In this document: in pieces, positions 48,519 through 55,603 of the stretch
Layout of the letters: the number at the start of each line of letters is the position of its first letter
Numbering within the stretch: the stretch's first letter is position 1
Origin: a virus
Virus record (IMG/VR): IMGVR_UViG_3300041991_000048
Coordinates: 1 to 55,603 of that record
Direction: 5' to 3' (one strand)
Length of the DNA stretch: 55,603 nucleotides
Program-made: the position numbers and the translations under genes
The notes under the pieces: generated by a model
Database searches by the model: none
Told to the model about the DNA's origin: nothing
What the model saw: the letters and a program-made list of their open reading frames with translations, nothing else

Positions 48519-48967
48519 CACATGTCTCCAGTCAATTGGGTCGGCATGGCACGAGCTTTTGCTTCTCGTTTCTGTCTTTCCTTTTGTGCAGCACTCATTT
48601 TCTTTTTCGTTTCCTCTGAGTGCTTGTGCCCAAGACTATTCTTGTTTCCTAGCAAGGATTTTCTCATTCCCATTTTCATTTCCTCTGAATGCTTGTGTCC
48701 GAGATATCCTCTTGTCGGCTTCAGCCTTCCTTTCGAAACAGCATCCAATAAATTTTCAGACGCAGTTCCTGGGAAATGATGATCATCACGAATGCACCTA
48801 GGATTATCACATTTGTGACAAACAAAAATATCACGAGGAAGTTTGCCATGACGAAGTTGATATACGCGACGAGACGTTCCCCATCCATTCTTGCAATGAG
48901 TTATCAAGCACTCACCAACCTTTGTTGCACGAGATTCATAGTCTTCCAAATAAAGTTTTGCAGGCAT
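48518..48967 (-). CDS. HNH homing endonuclease with two NUMOD3 motifs (149 aa)
   Basis: ATG 48967 overlaps the primase stop (TGATG) with GAGGAG five bases upstream. The HNH core RRVYQLRHGKLPRDIFVCHK, then CDNPRCIRDDHHFPGTASEN, is closely related to that of the 174-aa enzyme. Two NUMOD3-like repeats (YLGHKHSEEMKMGM and LGHKHSEETKKKMS) follow. The gene sits directly after the primase gene without disturbing it. Confidence 0.78.
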   Translation of the reverse strand: MPAKLYLEDYESRATKVGECLITHCKNGWGTSRRVYQLRHGKLPRDIFVCHKCDNPRCIRDDHHFPGTASENLLDAVSKGRLKPTRGYLGHKHSEEMKMGMRKSLLGNKNSLGHKHSEETKKKMSAAQKERQKREAKARAMPTQLTGDM

Positions 48968-50517
48968 CACAACTCCTCAACCAACTGTGTCGGGAGAGAC
49001 AGTTCAGATCCATCGAATCTTTCCGGCTCAGGCAGTGACCAGACCCGGATTAGTTTCCCTTTGACGCGCAGCTGGGTGGCTGTTGCGCCCATGCTCTTCA
49101 ACCATATCCATATGTCGTGAGGCTTGTGGTTGAAGCGTCGCACACTGAGATAGTTGAAGAGGTCTTCACTGCGGAAGTGGATGCGGCCACCAGTGGTGTA
49201 GCTGTTGCCCTTGATGAGCTCGTCCTTGTTCCTAGCAGGCCTGCTTGCGCTGAAGAAATTGTCAAGCAGATTCTCGAACTGTCCTTGTGTGCTGGCATCA
49301 TCAGGCTCGATGACTTCATTGCACGTCTGCATGAGTTCAGCCAGCCTCTCGTGCCACTCGAAGCGCTTGCCAGGAATGATCACGCGCATGAACTTTTCAA
49401 TGAAGATTTTTTGAAGCTCAGCAGGGCTCATCAGCTGTTCTGTGGTGAGCTCAACGCGACAGCCCTGGTGCTCAGCATACCACCGCACAGAGTCCTTGCT
49501 GATGCAGCGCGTGAGGTTATCAAGGTCAAACGTCTCCTTAGAATCAGACTGGCTTCCGTTGGCGACGCCAAACTCTCGCTTGACGCACTCCTTCTTGTCG
49601 CAGTGATTGCACAGTGGTGGTTGCTTGCATGTGTAGAAGTATTCTTTCTTGCTCATGTTCTTGATGATCTGCGTGACCTCCTGAGCATCAAGCGAAGGCT
49701 TGACACACTCGAAGTTGAACTTCATCACGTGATCCTGCCATGCTTCAGGGTATCGCTTCATGAAGTAGATACAGACGTTTGTCAACGTCATGTTGCGCGT
49801 GCCCTTCTCCAAGCCAAATGTGGTGATGTGCTGCAAGCAAGGAGGGCCATCAGAGAACAATTCAGTCAGGTTGATTGTGAACGCAGCCAATGCCTTCTGG
49901 CTGATGCGCATGGACTCTGCGTAGCTATTGAACTCAGCAAGAGTCCTAAGGTGCTTGCCATGTCTCACTGCGTAGCGCTCTGAGCCGCCAGTGCTGGTTG
50001 CTCCGAACATCGCAATGTTTATCCAGTTGCCAACGTCCTTGTCGTCAACACGCATTGTCTGCTTGGGGAAGACTTCACAGCCGCCATAACCAAGCAGTGA
50101 TGCAAACTCAGCCAGCTTGCGAACAAGGATCTTGGCTGAGATTGGTTGAGAGGCAAAGCAATACAGATGCGCACCGCCACTCTTGGTGCGACACACAACC
50201 AAGGGAAGCTCTAGCTCTCGCACTCGCTTCTCAAGTGCTTCAATCGACTCACGCAGAACAATCTCACCCTGTATGTCAATGTCGATTCCGCCAAACCAGC
50301 ACGTGTCGTCATCAAGCAAGGGAATGAGGCCAAGGCTTGCGCCTGTGCCTGACAGATGGTCTCTGTATGCTGCGAGAGTCGCTTCACCACTGACTGTGCG
50401 AGCACGACCTTTTATCTTTCCGCCTTCTTCAGCTTTGGCGAACAGCTCATGTTGTCCATGTGCTTTTTCGTATCCGATGAAGATGTTGCGGAATGCTCGA
50501 ATCAGATCCTCAGTCAT
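48967..50517 (-). CDS. AEP-type primase/polymerase, TOTE-like (516 aa)
   Basis: The three AEP catalytic motifs are visible: FGGIDIDIQ (D79, D81), CRTKSGGAHLYCF (H117) and EVFPKQT with GNWINIAMFG (about residues 148-171). This pattern resembles the primase of TOTE conflict systems and related phage primases. A cysteine cluster (CKQPPLCNHCDKKEC, near residue 300) could bind zinc or an iron-sulphur cluster. The C-terminal 130 residues are a wing-like region. With no DnaG-type primase or DnaB-like helicase seen, it probably primes replication. GGTGAG precedes the ATG. Confidence 0.75.
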   Translation of the reverse strand: MTEDLIRAFRNIFIGYEKAHGQHELFAKAEEGGKIKGRARTVSGEATLAAYRDHLSGTGASLGLIPLLDDDTCWFGGIDIDIQGEIVLRESIEALEKRVRELELPLVVCRTKSGGAHLYCFASQPISAKILVRKLAEFASLLGYGGCEVFPKQTMRVDDKDVGNWINIAMFGATSTGGSERYAVRHGKHLRTLAEFNSYAESMRISQKALAAFTINLTELFSDGPPCLQHITTFGLEKGTRNMTLTNVCIYFMKRYPEAWQDHVMKFNFECVKPSLDAQEVTQIIKNMSKKEYFYTCKQPPLCNHCDKKECVKREFGVANGSQSDSKETFDLDNLTRCISKDSVRWYAEHQGCRVELTTEQLMSPAELQKIFIEKFMRVIIPGKRFEWHERLAELMQTCNEVIEPDDASTQGQFENLLDNFFSASRPARNKDELIKGNSYTTGGRIHFRSEDLFNYLSVRRFNHKPHDIWIWLKSMGATATQLRVKGKLIRVWSLPEPERFDGSELSLPTQLVEEL

Positions 50518-50531
50518 ATCTCACCAAGAAG

Positions 50532-50563
50532 AAAAATGGGTGGGCCCACGATTGAGCCAACCC
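50532..50563 (-). terminator. Intrinsic terminator between the 285-aa gene and the primase gene
   Basis: On the minus strand GGGTTGGCTC (50,563-50,554) pairs with GGGCCCACCC (50,547-50,538), nine of ten positions, around the loop AATCGT, followed by ATTTTTC. A further outer CACCAAG/CTTGGTG pairing includes the bases before the primase start. It should limit transcription into the primase and later genes. The loop equals that of the capsid terminator. Confidence 0.75.
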
Positions 50564-50577
50564 TTGGTGGACTGAGA

Positions 50578-51435
50578 CTAGATGCTGTCACCATCAATGA
50601 TGCTGTCGTCAGAAGTGGTCACATCATCATTGGCGACGCGCACTTCACCGTCAACCACATTCTTGCGGAAGGCACGCGATCCAAGGTAAAGATCGCTGCC
50701 ACCTTCCAGTTCGATGGTGGGCTTGTAAGCCTGAACCTTCCAGACATACCAGGAGCCCTGATCATTGGTCTGGGGGATGGTGGTGAGCTTGTAGGACTGG
50801 TAGTAGATGGCAGGATTGAAAGCGCCCTTGCCATCAGGACGCGGCACCATGAGATTGCTCATCATGCTGTTCCACTGCTTGGCAGTCTTGAACATGGTGC
50901 GCGTCATGCTGATGACGGCCTGCTTGGGCAGTCCGGTTCCAGGCTCGATGAAGATGACGTAGTATTCTGCCGTCTCGGAAATGGTATTGCCATTCGGCAA
51001 CTCCATCTGCTTCTTCTCGTTGAGTGTGCACTGACGCAGGATGCTGTCATCCGTTCCGTGGTCAGCAACGAACTTGCGATTGTCCCACTCGATGTAGGCA
51101 CGACGATAGGTGACAGGGATCACGATGATGCCCTGCTCGCCATCGAACCTCTTACCCTCGATGTTGTCGAAGATTTCGCCGACTTCCGCCTCCTTGACAT
51201 AAGCCGGATCGCCTTTGGTGCAAACAGGCGACAGTGCCTGAAGCACTCCGAGGCGAGGGATGGCCAGGTCCTTGGCCGTCATGGTCTCGCGACCAACACC
51301 CTCATCCTCCATGATCATGGCCATGTCCACGACAAGGCCAGTTGAGACGGCAGCCTCATTGCGCTTGTCGACGCCCATCGGCTGCTCAGGAGCAGGAGTG
51401 GCCTTCTTGTCTTCTTTCTTTCCCATGATGCCCAT
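50578..51435 (-). CDS. Phage DNA-metabolism protein, possible ssDNA-binding (285 aa)
   Basis: AGAGGAAC precedes ATG 51435. The region with TAKDLAIPRLGVLQALSPVC, YVKEAEVGEIFDNIEGKRFD and IIVIPVTYRRAYIEW resembles a conserved phage protein of T7-like and other early blocks that is often suspected of binding single-stranded DNA. The acidic C-terminal tail (DDVTTSDDSIIDGDSI) is typical of single-strand binding proteins. The N-terminal 30 residues are lysine-rich. Family identity is not certain. Confidence 0.5.
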   Translation of the reverse strand: MGIMGKKEDKKATPAPEQPMGVDKRNEAAVSTGLVVDMAMIMEDEGVGRETMTAKDLAIPRLGVLQALSPVCTKGDPAYVKEAEVGEIFDNIEGKRFDGEQGIIVIPVTYRRAYIEWDNRKFVADHGTDDSILRQCTLNEKKQMELPNGNTISETAEYYVIFIEPGTGLPKQAVISMTRTMFKTAKQWNSMMSNLMVPRPDGKGAFNPAIYYQSYKLTTIPQTNDQGSWYVWKVQAYKPTIELEGGSDLYLGSRAFRKNVVDGEVRVANDDVTTSDDSIIDGDSI

Positions 51436-51473
51436 TGTTGTTCCTCTTGTGGTTGATGACGCTGTGCGTCGGG

Positions 51474-51680
51474 TTAATTGAAGGATTCGACTTGAAGCTC
51501 TGCGCCAACAAGGACGAAAGCCATCTTGGCATCCTCATCATTGTTGACCATCTTCACGAATGCGTCGTGATAGATCTGAACAGAGCGCTGCTGCTTCTCT
51601 GGCATGGCTGAGATGATCGCTTGGATCTCATCAACCACTTCCTTGCTTGATTCGAGTGCCTGCTGAGTTTCTGCGTCCAT
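51474..51680 (-). CDS. Small hypothetical protein (68 aa)
   Basis: ATG 51680 is used because the longer reading lies over the next gene; a weak GATGGGG is upstream. It is acidic and helical (ALESSKEVVDEIQAIISAMP) with a terminal strand. No family is recognised. Two bases separate it from the next gene. Confidence 0.5.
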   Translation of the reverse strand: MDAETQQALESSKEVVDEIQAIISAMPEKQQRSVQIYHDAFVKMVNNDEDAKMAFVLVGAELQVESFN

Positions 51681-51682
51681 TG

Positions 51683-51925
51683 CTAGCGCCCCATCTTCTT
51701 GTTGCTGCGACGACGAACAGAGTTGTTGTGGATGCCATTCATCTTGCCTTCGTGGCGACGCGCAGTGGTGCGGATCCAAGGCCCACGATCGCTGACGACA
51801 TACTTGGTGCCATCAGGAAAGGTCAGCTCGGTGCCCTTCTTGTATGGGTGGCGAGCTGCAGGAGCCGAGGCGACCTTGGGGTTGGTCAAGCGTCCTGTGT
51901 TGATGGAGACTCTTCGCGTGTCCAT
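51683..51925 (-). CDS. Small basic protein (80 aa)
   Basis: The start ATG 51925 has only a weak ribosome site. The sequence is strongly basic (RHPYKKGTELTFPDGTKYVV, then SDRGPWIRTTARRHEGK and RRRSNKKMGR), fitting a nucleic-acid-binding protein. No family is recognised. It lies two bases after the 71-aa gene, in a coupled run. Confidence 0.5.
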   Translation of the reverse strand: MDTRRVSINTGRLTNPKVASAPAARHPYKKGTELTFPDGTKYVVSDRGPWIRTTARRHEGKMNGIHNNSVRRRSNKKMGR

Positions 51926-51927
51926 GG

Positions 51928-52143
51928 CTACTCGCCATCGCCAGGAGTCTCTTCGCCACCATCCTCTTCCGGCTCGCCAAGACCCTCTTCATCCAGGCTG
52001 GCGAAGTAGTCGGTGAGGATCTGCTTGACCTTCTGGGCAGCAGCACGCGGTGCGCGATTGGGACGTTCGAACACGGTGCAGTCAGGACTGTTGTCCTGCT
52101 TGATGAAGACACCGTTGCTTGCGACACTGATGATGATCATCAT
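51928..52143 (-). CDS. Small acidic-tail protein (71 aa)
   Basis: A strong AAAGGAGG precedes ATG 52143. After 45 residues of mixed sequence (FIKQDNSPDCTVFERPNRAP) the end is very acidic (EEGLGEPEEDGGEETPGDGE). Acidic-tailed small early proteins may mimic nucleic acid or bind host proteins. No family is recognised. Confidence 0.55.
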   Translation of the reverse strand: MMIIISVASNGVFIKQDNSPDCTVFERPNRAPRAAAQKVKQILTDYFASLDEEGLGEPEEDGGEETPGDGE

Positions 52144-52173
52144 TTGATGACCTCCTTTGGTTGGGTCCTGCTG

Positions 52174-52542
52174 TTAGAGGAGTCTGTTCTCGAGAGCGAG
52201 CAGACGTTGGTTGAAGTTGCGAAGGTGATTGCTGGTGAACTCTGCTAGATCTTCCACAACAACCACATCAGGCTTGAATGCGAAAGGATCCACAGGCTCA
52301 GCACTCTTCTTGATGGGCGTCTCAGGCACCATCAGGCTGCGACGCGACAGGCGCACCAGGTGACCGCTGGCAACCAGATGATCAATGGTGCTGGTCATCG
52401 TGTGCGTTCCGATTACCAGATCCTTCTTGGCAAGCGTTAGGACCAAATCAGAATGCGAGAGGCGTTTGCCAGGAGGACAAGTGGCCAGATCCGAGATGAG
52501 GATTGCGACTGCGCGTTGACGATCATCTTCGGTTCGGCTCAT
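52174..52542 (-). CDS. Winged-helix-like protein (122 aa)
   Basis: AAGGTGA precedes ATG 52542. Residues 20-70 look like a winged helix: KRLSHSDLVLTLAKKDLVIG, then TMTSTIDHLVASGHLVRLSR. The C-terminal part is a helix with EDLAEFTSNHLRNFNQRL. A DNA-binding or regulatory role is inferred from this fold pattern. It overlaps the 218-aa gene by four bases. Confidence 0.5.
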   Translation of the reverse strand: MSRTEDDRQRAVAILISDLATCPPGKRLSHSDLVLTLAKKDLVIGTHTMTSTIDHLVASGHLVRLSRRSLMVPETPIKKSAEPVDPFAFKPDVVVVEDLAEFTSNHLRNFNQRLLALENRLL

Positions 52543-53195
52543 TTCTTCACCTTCGCCTGCTTCATCTCAGCCTTCTTGCCAACGAAGAGCGCGAACGCAT
52601 CCACAGGCACCGGCTTACCATTCTTGAGTGCTTCCTTGAGGTAGCTGTTGAGGGTCATGAAGTTGATGTCCTCATCCTTCTTGACCTTGTAGCCTTCTTC
52701 CTGAATGCGCTTGAACAGGCGCATGGCGTCCGCATCCTGGCCCTTGCCAAACTCAGCAACAACCTGGTTCTTGATGATGCTCTCTGCGCCATTGGCCTTC
52801 AACCACTTGAGCGCAGCATTGCGACGCTCAATGAGCAAGCCACGATCCATTTCGTCCGCGGCTTCAATCTGGTTGAGGGTGGGGATGGTTCCTCGCGTGA
52901 CATCCTTGATCTCGACGAAGAAGCCTGACTCCAAGTCAAACTTCTTCACGCCGATGGATGCCATGATGTCAGGCAGCAGATTGAGCTGGATCTGCGAGTG
53001 GCGCTCTGCGCAACGCTTGTGCTCATCCATAAGCGCAGCCATGCGAGCTTCAAGCGACTGCATCTCATCAGCAAACTTGACTGCCTGCTTGAGATCGCCT
53101 GGTGAAGAGATTGGGGACTCAGCATCCTCAAGCATCATGCTCATGATGTCGGGTGCTGGTTTGGTGGTTGGAGGACTGCTCACTGCTTTTGCCAT
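52539..53195 (-). CDS. Hypothetical early protein (218 aa)
   Basis: AAAGGAG precedes ATG 53195. The N-terminal 30 residues are Pro/Ser/Thr-rich; the rest is mainly helical, with KFADEMQSLEARMAALMDEH and EMDRGLLIERRNAALKWLKA. The pattern resembles conserved early phage proteins of unknown role near single-strand binding genes. No family is named. A 283-base leader precedes it. Confidence 0.55.
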   Translation of the reverse strand: MAKAVSSPPTTKPAPDIMSMMLEDAESPISSPGDLKQAVKFADEMQSLEARMAALMDEHKRCAERHSQIQLNLLPDIMASIGVKKFDLESGFFVEIKDVTRGTIPTLNQIEAADEMDRGLLIERRNAALKWLKANGAESIIKNQVVAEFGKGQDADAMRLFKRIQEEGYKVKKDEDINFMTLNSYLKEALKNGKPVPVDAFALFVGKKAEMKQAKVKK

Positions 53196-53478
53196 GGAGG
53201 CTCCTTTGTTGGGTGCTGCGAGATTGCAGCGGTGGTTCAGAGAAGAGCAAGAAGATCATTTGCTCATTGAAGGGGAGACGGTCAGTGGGGACTCTCACTC
53301 GCACTCCCCTTCCATCAACAAACGAGGCTTGGGCAGGATGCCACACCCTTCACACTACACGAGTCTACCTTGAACCTAGGATCACGAGACGGTCCCTCGT
53401 CTGTGTCCGTTCCTTTCTTGACGAAGGACATCAAGGATGATTCCTCAATGACTCGCCAAAATGAAAGTGGAATGAAGA
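53196..53478 (-). other. Non-coding leader before the 218-aa gene (283 bases)
   Basis: No credible frame is open with a ribosome site. A 9-pair stem links GAAGGGGAG (53,269-53,277) with CTCCCCTTC (53,304-53,312), with further pairing inside. GAGACGGTC occurs twice on the plus strand (53,275-53,283 and 53,386-53,394), the second as part of a small hairpin ACGAG...CTCGT. I see no clear promoter or known riboswitch. A regulatory leader is likely. Confidence 0.45.
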
Positions 53479-53730
53479 TCATTGGTCGTCCTCAGCACAA
53501 GTGGTGCGTTGCGCATCGGCAGCATCTGCTTTGCGCAAGTGATAGTAGATCCAGTTCGAGTAGGTGCATTCAGCGTGATAGCCAAACGCCCACATGTCTT
53601 CAGCGATCGACCATAGGAAGCCTGCGACCCACACAGGGCTATAGATGATGAAGACAACCCACACAATCAGATGGATGATCACATACCATAGCTCTTTGCC
53701 AAGCTCTTGGATGGTCTGCTTGATGGTCAT
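53479..53730 (-). CDS. Small membrane protein (83 aa)
   Basis: AAGGAGCAG precedes ATG 53730. Residues about 15-42 are strongly hydrophobic (YVIIHLIVWVVFIIYSPVWV), enough for one or two membrane passes, followed by an aromatic stretch and an acidic tail. It could alter the host membrane. No family is recognised. Confidence 0.6.
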   Translation of the reverse strand: MTIKQTIQELGKELWYVIIHLIVWVVFIIYSPVWVAGFLWSIAEDMWAFGYHAECTYSNWIYYHLRKADAADAQRTTCAEDDQ

Positions 53731-53731
53731 G

Positions 53732-54007
53732 TCACTGCTCCTTGTTCTGTTCGGTGATGTTGCGCAGAAGCTCGTCCTGTTCCGCCAAAGCCAGTGCCTG
53801 AGCTTCTGTGATCAGCATCAGATGGATGCCATCAGGACGATCATAGCACAACACTGCTTGGTTGGGGCTCTTCTGGAAGCTCCGCACATCAGCTTCGGTT
53901 ATGACAATCTCAGCCACTTTGAGCTTGTGGATGGTCACTGCAAGAATTGCGTGCCACTGATCACGCAGCTTGCTGGCAACCGGATTGGTCTGCTCTGACT
54001 TAGCCAT
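53732..54007 (-). CDS. Hypothetical protein (91 aa)
   Basis: The ATG 54007 has a weak GAAAGAAG site and overlaps the previous gene by eight bases. It contains WHAILAVTIHKLKVAEIVIT and a strand IHLMLITEAQALALAEQDEL, an alpha/beta pattern. No family is recognised. It lies one base before the membrane gene. Confidence 0.55.
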   Translation of the reverse strand: MAKSEQTNPVASKLRDQWHAILAVTIHKLKVAEIVITEADVRSFQKSPNQAVLCYDRPDGIHLMLITEAQALALAEQDELLRNITEQNKEQ

Positions 54008-54392
54008 TGTCTTCTTTCTGGATGGCAGGACTGATCTCAGCCGGGTTGATTCTGGTGAACTCGCTGTTGAGCATCTGAAGGACGATCATCAGCTGATGAT
54101 ACAGGGCAGACTTGACTGACACAGGATGGTCGAGAGCACTGATGGGTTCAACTACCTTGGCAAGCAGATCAACCTCATTGAAGGTCAGTCGCTTTTCAAG
54201 CGAGAGATCTAATCTACCCATGACTTCCCACGACATTTCCTTTGCCAGCCTGAAAATTATGCCACCATCCTTGCCTGCTTCCTGACAAGCACGATCATAA
54301 TGCTGATGAGAGCAGATGGCGAGCATATTGATTTCATCAGCGCTGAAGCTGAGAATTGCACTTGGTTGGTTGATGAACTGCTTGAATTGCAT
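54000..54392 (-). CDS. Hypothetical protein (130 aa)
   Basis: GAGGTAGAGG precedes ATG 54392. The protein is helical, with FSADEINMLAICSHQHYDRA, then DLSLEKRLTFNEVDLLAKVV and LYHQLMIVLQMLNSE. The pattern is seen in other unnamed phage early proteins. The function is unknown. Confidence 0.6.
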   Translation of the reverse strand: MQFKQFINQPSAILSFSADEINMLAICSHQHYDRACQEAGKDGGIIFRLAKEMSWEVMGRLDLSLEKRLTFNEVDLLAKVVEPISALDHPVSVKSALYHQLMIVLQMLNSEFTRINPAEISPAIQKEDNG

Positions 54393-54396
54393 GCCT

Positions 54397-54639
54397 CTAC
54401 CTCTTCGCCTTCAGCAGCACATTCTCACTGCGTGGTAGCTCGCTGAGGTTGGACGTGGAGTTGCCCAAGTAGATCGTCAGCACCTGGTCCGCAGGCTCTG
54501 TGTCCTTGAAGGTGGACAGTGTGATGGCCTGGATGCTGAGAGGCTCCTGCGCAGTCTTGACTTCCATCTGCTCGATGATGATGTGTGCTCGCTCGTGAGC
54601 CTTGAGCAGAGCAGAGACGACTTGTGAGTTGCTGATCAT
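54397..54639 (-). CDS. Hypothetical protein (80 aa)
   Basis: AAAAGGA precedes ATG 54639. It has a helical N-terminus (VVSALLKAHERAHIIIEQME) followed by a strand-rich part with IQAITLSTFKDTEPADQVLT. It overlaps the tandem HNH gene by four bases. No family is recognised. Confidence 0.55.
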   Translation of the reverse strand: MISNSQVVSALLKAHERAHIIIEQMEVKTAQEPLSIQAITLSTFKDTEPADQVLTIYLGNSTSNLSELPRSENVLLKAKR

Positions 54640-55496
54640 TCCTTTTCTCCTTCCTGGCGCTGCCAGGCCAGTGGATGCTCAACACGAGCGTCCTTGGTTG
54701 ATTGCCTGTGCTGCTCGGCATAGAATTTGTGACGACCAGATTCATCACGCAGGATCAGGTGGTTGACGTTCACACACCCACGCGTGCCGCACTTGGGGAT
54801 GACAAACAAGTGATCATCGATGCTGCCAAGCACGATATTGAAGTTGATGTAGGCTGCGTTGCGATACGCACCCTCCCACTTGAATGTTGGTGGTGGTTCA
54901 CTTGGATCACATCCGAGAATAATGTGACAGCCGGAATGCTTTCCTTCTGTGATCTTCTGGATGCGCTTGCCAAACAGCACAGCATCATCATTCAGCCTGC
55001 ACCAAGGACGCTTAACGAGAGGATCATCTTTCCTCTGACGTTGCTCCTGTGCCTTTTTGTTTGGCACTTGAACCAGACCCATCTGTCGTTCTTTGAGCTG
55101 ACGAGCATTCTGTCGCTTGGCATAGAAGCTACGCATGCCTGCGTAATCCCTTAGGATCAGGTGGTTGACGTTGATGCAGCCTTTGGTTCCGCAGCGAGGG
55201 ATCACATACAGATGTTCATCAATGTCGCCGAGCATGATGTTGAAGCTGATGTAGGCAGCGCTGCGTGGCGCACCTTCCCAGACAAAGACAGGTGGTAAAG
55301 AATCAGGGTCACTTCCAAACACGACATGGCAACCAGCGTGTGGACCTTCTGTCAGCTTCTGGACTCGTTTGCCAAACAGCACAGCATCATCATTCAGCCT
55401 TGGCCACAGATGCTTGGCAAGAGGATCATTCTGCGCACGCTTGTCGTCAGCACGCTTGCCTCGGTAGTTGAGCTTGTATGGCTTGAACTTGGCCAT
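54636..55496 (-). CDS. Tandem HNH-like protein (286 aa)
   Basis: The protein is a clean internal duplication with an offset of 134 residues: residues about 22-125 and 156-259. Both units hold RLNDDAVLFGKR, a conserved GCH near the middle, and the zinc/His part VIPRCGTKGCINVNHLILRD (C102, C107, H112) or VIPKCGTRGCVNVNHLILRD (C236, C241, H246). That part resembles the end of HNH_3 homing endonucleases (C-x4-C-x-N-x-x-H-L). A first catalytic His is less obvious (possibly the GCH). Two copies could form a single-chain dimer. Nuclease activity is inferred. A weak AAAGGATAAAAG site precedes the ATG. Confidence 0.6.
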   Translation of the reverse strand: MAKFKPYKLNYRGKRADDKRAQNDPLAKHLWPRLNDDAVLFGKRVQKLTEGPHAGCHVVFGSDPDSLPPVFVWEGAPRSAAYISFNIMLGDIDEHLYVIPRCGTKGCINVNHLILRDYAGMRSFYAKRQNARQLKERQMGLVQVPNKKAQEQRQRKDDPLVKRPWCRLNDDAVLFGKRIQKITEGKHSGCHIILGCDPSEPPPTFKWEGAYRNAAYINFNIVLGSIDDHLFVIPKCGTRGCVNVNHLILRDESGRHKFYAEQHRQSTKDARVEHPLAWQRQEGEKE

Positions 55497-55511
55497 GACT
55501 TTTATCCTTTG

Positions 55512-55603
55512 CTACACGCTCAGGTGAATTGTCACAGGTGAGTAGAATCCCTCTACCCGACTGCGCACACCTCCTTCAAACTTCCGCTCCCAGTAGAGGA
55601 TGC
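55512..55603 (-). CDS. C-terminal end of an upstream gene (partial)
   Basis: An open minus-strand frame enters from the right edge and reads ILYWERKFEGGVRSRVEGFY to the stop TAG at 55,514-55,512, 15 bases before the next start. The sequence looks coding but is too short to name. Confidence 0.55.
   Translation of the reverse strand, partial: ILYWERKFEGGVRSRVEGFYSPVTIHLSV

Noticed and set aside
1-55603. CRISPR arrays, integrase, attachment sites and tRNA genes
   Set aside because: No repeat-spacer pattern, recombinase motif or tRNA-like fold was found by reading; the phage looks lytic from what is visible, but genes outside the window could change this.

Overview
The window is part of the genome of a tailed double-stranded DNA phage with a contractile tail (myovirus type). 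The evidence is a tail sheath gene of the DUF3383 type, a DUF3277-like tail tube, a Gp138-type spike, a gp25-like wedge and a baseplate J protein. Strong AGGAGG ribosome sites, a peptidase M15 endolysin and a multi-gene membrane lysis cassette fit a Gram-negative host, probably a pseudomonadote; the species cannot be read from the sequence. Terminase and portal genes are not in the window. Both ends cut through genes.

Bases 1-24,580 are a rightward (+) late block. In order it holds an upstream gene tail, four fibre-like or accessory genes, the head genes (DUF2213 protease-like, a scaffold-like acidic protein broken by a -1 frame change, a small-repeat structural protein, the DUF2184 major capsid protein), a terminator hairpin, connector genes, sheath, tube, a tail chaperone with a -1 frameshift, the tape measure, baseplate, fibre and lysis genes. 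A strong hairpin at 24,594-24,638 lies where the two blocks meet.

Bases 24,643-55,603 are a leftward (-) early block. It holds a nuclease, an SNF2 helicase, a DUF932 protein, a DUF2786 protein, many small unknown genes, a DnaE-type polymerase with a separate DEDD exonuclease, a HAD 3'-phosphatase, ThyX, a carbamoyltransferase with a methyltransferase and an FAD oxidoreductase, a lysine/alanine-rich histone-H1-like protein, a UvrD-like helicase, three HNH homing endonucleases, an AEP primase, a probable DNA-metabolism group and a tandem HNH-like protein. Genes are packed with TGATG, ATGA and TGACATG junctions, so they are probably translated in coupled groups.

The most striking signal is a pair of type II hammerhead self-cleaving ribozymes on the minus strand at 31,801-31,878 and 32,618-32,700. 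Each has the complete catalytic core, and stems of different sequence are kept paired in both copies. Predicted cleavage leaves a leader of exactly 59 nt before the next start codon in both cases. The second ribozyme follows about 590 nt without a credible gene, the largest non-coding stretch in the window. Other points worth attention are the possible base-modification cluster around the carbamoyltransferase, a three-member protein family sharing a C-terminal domain with one H1-like member, and the tandem-duplicated HNH-like protein.
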